Source: Sphingopyxis sp. (GTDB lineage: Bacteria > Pseudomonadota > Alphaproteobacteria > Sphingomonadales > Sphingomonadaceae). Taken from it: DNA of 25,929 nucleotides. A program made the position numbers and the translations under genes. The stretch is from contig JAHCKJ010000005.1 in assembly GCA_026125835.1 (NCBI GenBank), forward strand, positions 1 through 25,929, read 5' to 3'. Below are positions 21,673 through 25,929 of the stretch, one piece after another. A model generated the notes under the pieces. It saw only the letters and a list, made by a program, of their open reading frames with translations. It was not told where the DNA came from and ran no database searches. The stretch's first letter is position 1, and each line of letters starts with the position of its first letter.

Positions 21673-22499
21673 GTCGTCGCGAGGAAATCGACCGCACTGG
21701 TAGCGAGCCTGAACGGGGCGGGCGAGGTGACTTCGTCGAGTTCGCCGTCATATTCCAGGCTGATCGGCGCGTCGCTTTCCAGCACCACCATGTCACCGGT
21801 TGCGATCGGTTCGCTCGGCCCGTCGCGGAAATCGCCGGCCAGCCAGGCGAGCCCGTGGCGCAGCACGTCGCCGGTGCCTTCGGTCAATATCCCGTCGGCA
21901 CGGATCCCGCCGTGCGCGGGGGTCAGGATTACCGCCGCATAGGCCGTCTCGTACCCGGCCACCCGCACTCCCGGCGCGTTCAGCATGTCGTCGAGCGCGT
22001 CGGGCGCCGACCGGCTCGCCTCGATCAGCCCGTCCTGCCGCATCGTTTCGCGCACCTCGGCCCAGCGTGTCGCAGGGCCGGCGATGATCGTGATGAACGC
22101 TTCGCCCTGATCCGACCGGATCGTCGGTATCGGCCGACGCTGTCCCTTGCCTGCCAGCGCATCGGCCAGAATCTCCGGTGCCGGACGGTCGCCGTGCAGC
22201 GCCTTTGACAGCAGGTTGAGTGTGCCGCCGGGCAACGGCAGGATCGCGCCGTCCCAGCCCGCCGTCTTGCGCGCGGCGGCGTTGATCGTCCCGTCGCCCG
22301 TCCACACCAGCAACAGGTCGGTGCCGTCGGCCGCCAGTCGCGCAGCGTCCGGTACATCATCGTCGGGCAAGGCAAAGGTCGCCGCGAGCGGCGCGCCATG
22401 GTCGCGGCAGATCGTTTCAATCTGCGCGCGAATGGCTTCGTCGTGGCTGCCGCTCTGGACGTTGCAGATCAGGGCGGGGCGGGTGAACGAGCTGGTCAT
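21669..22499 (-). CDS. Diacylglycerol/sphingosine kinase-like lipid kinase (DagK/YegS family)
   Basis: A 276-residue protein with the catalytic core of the diacylglycerol-kinase family. ALICNVQSGS (9-18) is the first strand, VWTGDGTINAAARK holds the GDGT nucleotide loop (68-71), and LPLPGGTLNLLSKAL holds the GGTxN motif (91-95). The C-terminal beta-sandwich ends with SLEYDGELDEVTSPAPFRL, the usual xDGE signature in that fold. It would phosphorylate a lipid (diacylglycerol, ceramide or sphingoid base) at the membrane. In sphingomonads, whose outer membrane contains glycosphingolipids, a sphingoid-base-related substrate is plausible but unproven. The ATG at 22499 is chosen because the family pattern begins right after it. 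The gene is coupled to the metallophosphoesterase by an ATGA overlap and is divergent from the nucleotidyltransferase, with a 102-base gap. Confidence 0.88.
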   Translation of the reverse strand: MTSSFTRPALICNVQSGSHDEAIRAQIETICRDHGAPLAATFALPDDDVPDAARLAADGTDLLLVWTGDGTINAAARKTAGWDGAILPLPGGTLNLLSKALHGDRPAPEILADALAGKGQRRPIPTIRSDQGEAFITIIAGPATRWAEVRETMRQDGLIEASRSAPDALDDMLNAPGVRVAGYETAYAAVILTPAHGGIRADGILTEGTGDVLRHGLAWLAGDFRDGPSEPIATGDMVVLESDAPISLEYDGELDEVTSPAPFRLATSAVDFLATT

Positions 22500-22601
22500 G
22501 CCCGTCCTACGCACGAACGCCGAAAAGGTGGCAAGGCGCAGCGCGTTCCGCGCCATACGCCCGCCTTGTTCGCAGCGATCCGGCGCTGTAGGGCGCTGGC
22601 G

Positions 22602-23378
22602 ATGACCGCCAGCATCCCCGCCATCGTGCTAGCCGGCAGCCGCCCCGGACCCGATCCGTTGCTCGGCGGCAGCGGTGTGTCGACCAAGGCGCTGCTCCCC
22701 GTCGCGGGCCGGCCGATGCTGGTCCATGTTTTACGCGCGCTGCGCGCCTCGTCGTTGGTCGGGCCGATCACGGTGCTGGCGCAGAACAGCGCCGAACTTG
22801 CCGCCGTGCCCGGCCTTGCCGCCTTCGCCGACGTGTATTTCGTCGATTCCGGCGGGGGAATCAGCAGCTCGCTCGCCGCCGCACTCCCGCCGGACGACGC
22901 GCCGGTGTTGGTCACGACCGCCGACAATGTGCTGCTGACGCCCACAATGATCGCCGAATTCCTGGCCGGTGCCGCGCACAGCGACGTCGCGGTGGCGATG
23001 GTCGAGCGTAACGTCCTGTTCGCGCGCTATCCGCAATCGCGACGCACCTGGCTCAAGTTTCGCGGCGGCTGGTGGTCGGGGGCCAATCTGTTTTACCTGC
23101 GCGGGCGGCGGGTGCTGCCACTGCTCGATTTCTGGGGCCGGATCGAACGCGACCGCAAAAAGGGGCTGAAGATCGTTGCCGCTTTCGGCCCGTGGCTGCT
23201 GATCGGCGCGCTGCTCCGGCTGTTCACGATCCAGCAGGGCGTCGCGCGCGCGGGCCGGCGTTTCGGCCTTGCGGCGACGGTCGTGCCGATGTCCGAACCC
23301 GAAGCGTGCATCGACGCCGACAAGCCGGCGGATATCGAAATGATCGAGACGATCATGGCAAGCAAAACCAGCCTCTAA
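22602..23378 (+). CDS. Nucleotidyltransferase-like protein (NTP_transf_3, sugar/alditol-phosphate type)
   Basis: A 258-residue GT-A-fold protein. The N-terminal loop AIVLAGSRPGPDPLLGG is followed by STKALLPVAGRPML, with Lys29 as the signature lysine. A metal-binding site occurs at VTTADNVLLTP (Asp106 region), followed by a strand pattern like that of MobA and of cytidylyl/guanylyl transferases. The middle (residues about 145-215) has an unusual insert, YPQSRRTWLKFRGGWWSGAN and a hydrophobic PWLLIGALLRLFTI, which may be an amphipathic or membrane-touching helix. The C-terminus carries CIDADKPADIEMIE. Likely reaction: transfer of a nucleotide to a sugar phosphate, inositol or alditol phosphate. 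The related proteins I remember are annotated only as 'NTP transferase'. It is the only plus-strand gene in this cluster and converges on the P-loop kinase gene, 31 bases apart. Confidence 0.8.
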   Translation: MTASIPAIVLAGSRPGPDPLLGGSGVSTKALLPVAGRPMLVHVLRALRASSLVGPITVLAQNSAELAAVPGLAAFADVYFVDSGGGISSSLAAALPPDDAPVLVTTADNVLLTPTMIAEFLAGAAHSDVAVAMVERNVLFARYPQSRRTWLKFRGGWWSGANLFYLRGRRVLPLLDFWGRIERDRKKGLKIVAAFGPWLLIGALLRLFTIQQGVARAGRRFGLAATVVPMSEPEACIDADKPADIEMIETIMASKTSL

Positions 23379-23409
23379 TTTTCGCTCGACACGAACACAG
23401 AGGTAGGGG

Positions 23410-24099
23410 TCAGGCCGAACCCAGCGCCCCGGCCACCGCCGCGGTCGCCAGCGCCAGCTCGTCGGCATAGGGCATCGTTGCGTCGATATCGACGATCGGC
23501 GCGCCGTTGAACGCCAGCAGCGGCACCGTCTCGACCTTGCGCTTGATGAGGTCGCGGTTATGGTCGGGCTTGCGCGCCATCACCGTATCGACGTCGACGT
23601 GCAGGCGAATCACCAGCGTCGGTCGGTACGCCGCCATTTCCGCATAGAGCGCGCGTTCCGCCGCCTGCATCGCGGCGAGCCGCGGGCTGGTCGCGATGCC
23701 GGCGAGGATCGGCCCGTCGTGCAGGCCGGGAACCTCGACCTGCGGATAACGGTCGGTGACGATCACCTTGCCCGCGCGCCGCTGCGCGAGCAGTTCGTCG
23801 AATCTGGCGCGGCGCTTCCGCGATTTGTTCAGCGCATAGCGCGCGGCCAGATAGCCGGGGATCGGCTCGCCGGGTTCGCGCAAGCGGTCGGCGATGCCGT
23901 CGAGAAAGCGGTGCAGCGGCGGGCCAATGACGGGCCATCGTCCGATGCGCCGCCCTTGCTCGCCCGAACCGAGACCGAGGTAGCCGGACTCCGCCGCGCG
24001 GCTCTGCTGGATATGCGCGAGCAGGTCCGCCGACAGCGTCGACTTGCCCGATCCGTCGCTGCCGACGACTGCGATCAGGGGAGCGAGGTCGCCCCCCAT
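23410..24099 (-). CDS. P-loop kinase, thymidylate-kinase-like
   Basis: A 229-residue protein starting MGGDLAPLIAVVGSDGSGKS. The Walker A loop is GSDGSGKST (13-21). A later segment, KVIVTDRYPQVEVPG, has the DR(Y) motif of thymidylate-kinase-like phosphotransferases, and LVIRLHVDVDTVMARKPDHN followed by IKRKVETV is the lid-type region. The region LREPGEPIPGYLAARYALNK is atypical of true dTMP kinase, so I call it a family relative of unknown acceptor. An in-frame TTG at 24100 could extend it by one residue. It begins 4 bases after the stop of the methyltransferase gene, so they are cotranscribed. In similar surface-polymer clusters such proteins phosphorylate a sugar, polyol or lipid head group, though that is inference. 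Confidence 0.82.
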   Translation of the reverse strand: MGGDLAPLIAVVGSDGSGKSTLSADLLAHIQQSRAAESGYLGLGSGEQGRRIGRWPVIGPPLHRFLDGIADRLREPGEPIPGYLAARYALNKSRKRRARFDELLAQRRAGKVIVTDRYPQVEVPGLHDGPILAGIATSPRLAAMQAAERALYAEMAAYRPTLVIRLHVDVDTVMARKPDHNRDLIKRKVETVPLLAFNGAPIVDIDATMPYADELALATAAVAGALGSA

Positions 24100-24103
24100 C
24101 AAT

Positions 24104-24844
24104 TCAGCTCAATTCCTTGAAAAAACCGGCCATTTTCAGCCCGCCGATGATAAAGCGGACGACGACGAGCGCCGCATAGGCATAGACCCAGTTCCATTGC
24201 GCCGCGGTCAGCGCATCGAAATTGAAGTCGAGCCGCGCGAACCAGGTCAGGAAGACGGTGGTAGCGAGCAGGAACAGCTTGTTCTGTTCGCGCCAGATCA
24301 TCCGCTTCCACCAGAAGGGATATTTGGGTTTCACCCAGCCGTGCAGGCGGGGAAGCAGCGCGGGAACATCCTTCGCCCATTCGGCGTGCGCCGCGCCGAA
24401 TTTTTCGCGCAGAAATTCTTCCTCATAGATCGAAATGCGCTCGTAGATCAGGACCGCCAGCAGAAAGACGATCGCGCCGAACACCCAGCTGCCCGACAGC
24501 ATCGCGATGCCGGTGAAGTTCAGGATGCGGCCGACGTAGAGCGGGTTGCGCACCAGGCTGTACGGCCCCGTCGTGTTGAGCTCGCTTGCCTCCGCGGCGA
24601 CCTTCGCGCGCCCCGAGGTTCCGAGCGCGGCCCAGCCGCTGGTGAACACGCGCACGATTGCCCCGGCGCTGGCGACGCCGAGCGACAGCCAGAACCAGGC
24701 GCAATCGCCGAACGCCGTCCGGAACGGGCCCCAGTCCTTGCTGCACCAGGCAATCAGCACCGAAATCGCGATGGTGATATAGATATAGGTGCCGCGAATG
24801 AAAAAGAGGCGCTTGCCGCTGCGCGCGAGTTCGGTCTGGTACAT
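24104..24844 (-). CDS. Isoprenylcysteine/phospholipid methyltransferase-like membrane protein
   Basis: A 246-residue integral membrane protein with about five to six helices (starting near residues 20-38, 47-68, 106-125, 125-140, 190-208 and 215-233). The SAM-binding part shows the signature of the PEMT/ICMT family: NTTGPYSLVRNPLYVGRILN (the RNP-Y motif), then LIYERISIYEEEFLREKFG with the conserved Glu-Glu, and AHAEWAKDVPALLPRL. These enzymes methylate lipid-linked amines or carboxylates; a phosphatidylethanolamine N-methyltransferase role is possible, but the sequence is a distant member and the acceptor is unknown. It is preceded by a palindrome-rich leader and lies 87 bases downstream of the flippase stop on the same strand. 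Confidence 0.82.
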   Translation of the reverse strand: MYQTELARSGKRLFFIRGTYIYITIAISVLIAWCSKDWGPFRTAFGDCAWFWLSLGVASAGAIVRVFTSGWAALGTSGRAKVAAEASELNTTGPYSLVRNPLYVGRILNFTGIAMLSGSWVFGAIVFLLAVLIYERISIYEEEFLREKFGAAHAEWAKDVPALLPRLHGWVKPKYPFWWKRMIWREQNKLFLLATTVFLTWFARLDFNFDALTAAQWNWVYAYAALVVVRFIIGGLKMAGFFKELS

Positions 24845-24859
24845 GGGTTCCGCCTGTTG

Positions 24860-24873
24860 GCCGCAGCTGCGGC
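24860..24873. promoter_or_regulatory. Perfect 14-base palindrome upstream of the methyltransferase start
   Basis: GCCGCAGCTGCGGC reads the same on both strands and lies 16 bases ahead of the ATG at 24844. It could be an operator or, as RNA, a compact hairpin close to the ribosome binding region. GC-rich palindromes of this length occur by chance in such DNA, so the claim is modest. Confidence 0.3.
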
Positions 24874-24902
24874 ATCAGAATAAGGTCGCACCGCTCTAGC
24901 GA

Positions 24903-24918
24903 ATTTTGCGGCCAAAAT
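24903..24918. terminator. Inverted repeat ATTTTG-N4-CAAAAT after the flippase gene
   Basis: Perfect 6-base arms around CGGC, in an AT-rich island 13 bases beyond the flippase stop (24932-24934). It could be a weak terminator on the minus strand or an operator for the methyltransferase promoter. No T tract follows. Confidence 0.35.
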
Positions 24919-24931
24919 AAGACCGAATCGA

Positions 24932-25929
24932 TCAGGCCAGGCGCAGCTTGCGCGCCGTCTTGCCCAGCGACGCACGGTCGGCGTGGGGCAGGGCAAAGCG
25001 CAGCGACAGCCAGATCGCACCGACCGCGAGCAATATGATCAGCGGTAGCGCTACGGCGTCGGGCAATTGTCCCGCCAGCAGCGCGGTGCCGCCTGCGAGC
25101 AGCATGATCGCCAGTCCCTTGAGCGCCACGGCGGGAAACTGGTGGTCAAACGGTTGAAGCCTTTCGTTCAACGCCAGCTGCACCATCGGAACGCCGCCCA
25201 TGACCACCAGGCCGATCGACATCGCCAGCGTGACGCCGGTCAGCGCATCCATCTGTCCGACGATGAACCAACCCGCGGCGACCGCCACGATCACGCCGAT
25301 GATGCTGGCGGTCAGCTGGTGACGGAAAGCGGCGACGACCTGGAGCACGGGCAGCGAGATGCCGAGCACCGCTTCGGCGGCGCGCGCGAACAGCAGGATG
25401 ACGAGCGCGGCCTGCGCCACCCGGGCCTCGGTGCCGAACAGGCTGAGCAGCGGTGCGCTGCCCGCCGCGAGCACCGCGGCGAGCGGCAGCGCGATCGCGG
25501 CGATCAACCGCGTGGCATAGGCATAGATGTCGGCGACCTGCGCGCGGTCGGCACGTTCGGCGCTCGCGGCGAGCGGCGCGAGCACATAGACAAAGGCGAC
25601 GCGGACCAGCTGGACGACGCTCGACAATTTGCGTGCGATCGTGAACAGACCCGCCGCGGCCGCGCCCGCCGCGCCGGGCAGCAGCAGGTTGAGGATCAGC
25701 GCCGGCGCGTCGCCGAACAGCCGCGCGATGACGTTCGACGGCAGGATCGACAGCCCGGCGCGGAACGTATTGCGCGCCGTCTCGCTGCCCCGGCCGCCGC
25801 GCAGCAGTTCGCCAAAGACATAATAGCGGCGCAGCAGGCGGACGCACAGGATCGCGGTAATCGCCAGCGAGCAGAGATGCGCGACAAACAGCCCCTTCAG
25901 TCCCCAGCCGCCGGCAAAGAACAGCCCCG
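24932..25929 (-). CDS. Polysaccharide biosynthesis protein / MOP-family flippase (partial, C-terminal part)
   Basis: The frame is open on the minus strand from 25929 to the TGA at 24932-24934, so the N-terminus lies outside the window. About 332 residues are present, with many hydrophobic helices (for example GLFVAHLCSLAITAILCVRL, LAIMLLAGGTALLAGQLPD, ALPLIILLAVGAIWLSLRFA). A segment SNVIARLFGDAPALILNLLLPGAAGAAAAG and a following ARKLSSVVQLVRVAF are typical of oligosaccharide flippases (Wzx/RfbX type, PF01943/PF13440). The likely role is translocation of a lipid-linked oligosaccharide across the inner membrane. It appears to head the minus-strand series that continues with the methyltransferase and kinase. 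Confidence 0.85.
   Translation of the reverse strand, partial: GLFFAGGWGLKGLFVAHLCSLAITAILCVRLLRRYYVFGELLRGGRGSETARNTFRAGLSILPSNVIARLFGDAPALILNLLLPGAAGAAAAGLFTIARKLSSVVQLVRVAFVYVLAPLAASAERADRAQVADIYAYATRLIAAIALPLAAVLAAGSAPLLSLFGTEARVAQAALVILLFARAAEAVLGISLPVLQVVAAFRHQLTASIIGVIVAVAAGWFIVGQMDALTGVTLAMSIGLVVMGGVPMVQLALNERLQPFDHQFPAVALKGLAIMLLAGGTALLAGQLPDAVALPLIILLAVGAIWLSLRFALPHADRASLGKTARKLRLA

Noticed and set aside
24044..24883. A 279-codon plus-strand frame opposite the methyltransferase
   Set aside because: The minus-strand frame shows the RNPLY and E-E motifs of a membrane methyltransferase. The plus frame is Gln/Arg/Glu-rich without a domain.
1..25929. CRISPR arrays, tRNA or rRNA genes, insertion sequences
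   Set aside because: No regularly spaced repeats, no cloverleaf-like segments with CCA ends, and no transposase motifs or terminal inverted repeats were seen on either strand.

Overview
The window is about 26 kb of GC-rich (high-60s percent by eye) chromosomal DNA from an alphaproteobacterium. It is most likely a member of the Sphingomonadales, something like Sphingopyxis or Sphingomonas. That assignment is inferred from an exosortase A (XrtA/PEP-CTERM) type polysaccharide gene pair, a CtaA-type heme A synthase, long N-terminally extended L13 and S9, and the general gene content. I see no rRNA, tRNA, CRISPR array, insertion sequence or intact prophage. Coding density is very high and many neighbours overlap by ATGA, so most genes sit in small operons.

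Layout. 1-1918: divergent exosortase-A-associated polysaccharide genes. On the minus strand are an O-antigen-ligase-like gene running off the left edge and a 54-codon ORF ahead of it; on the plus strand is a glycosyltransferase. 1974-2798: a two-helix membrane protein with a long acidic tail. 2812-4199: two small overlapping minus-strand genes face a LexA/CI-like S24 regulator across an operator-like region packed with TAGGAA half-sites. 4203-6803: a small lipoprotein, a soluble chemoreceptor with a CBS-like sensor, and aquaporin Z. 6841-10076 (minus): a complete yfiR-yfiN-yfiB-type c-di-GMP signalling operon followed by galU. 10183-11757 (minus): msrA and an M48 peptidase with signal peptide. 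11861-13686 (plus): heme A synthase and a secreted protein of unknown function. 13850-14826: rplM-rpsI. 15029-18535: a large trypsin-like serine protease autotransporter. Its terminator is identical over 31 bases to the one after rpsI.

18643-22499 (minus): four genes, namely a lipid (diacylglycerol) kinase-like protein, a metallophosphoesterase, a CrtC/AttH-like predicted lipocalin-type protein and a phosphotransferase of the APH/ecdysteroid-kinase type. 22602-25929: a sugar/alditol-phosphate nucleotidyltransferase-like gene (plus), then on the minus strand a P-loop kinase of thymidylate-kinase type, an ICMT/PEMT-like membrane methyltransferase and a polysaccharide flippase that runs off the right edge.

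How the genes fit together. Three blocks touch the cell surface: the XrtA-linked polysaccharide genes, the c-di-GMP/UDP-glucose block (YfiRNB plus GalU), and the right-hand cluster that looks like a lipid-linked or phospho-alcohol glycoconjugate pathway. The least explained parts are the S24/small-regulator switch at 2.8-4.2 kb, the CrtC-like plus kinase pair at 18.6-20.8 kb, and the right-hand membrane-lipid/flippase cluster. All functional names rest on motif recognition by eye, without database searches.
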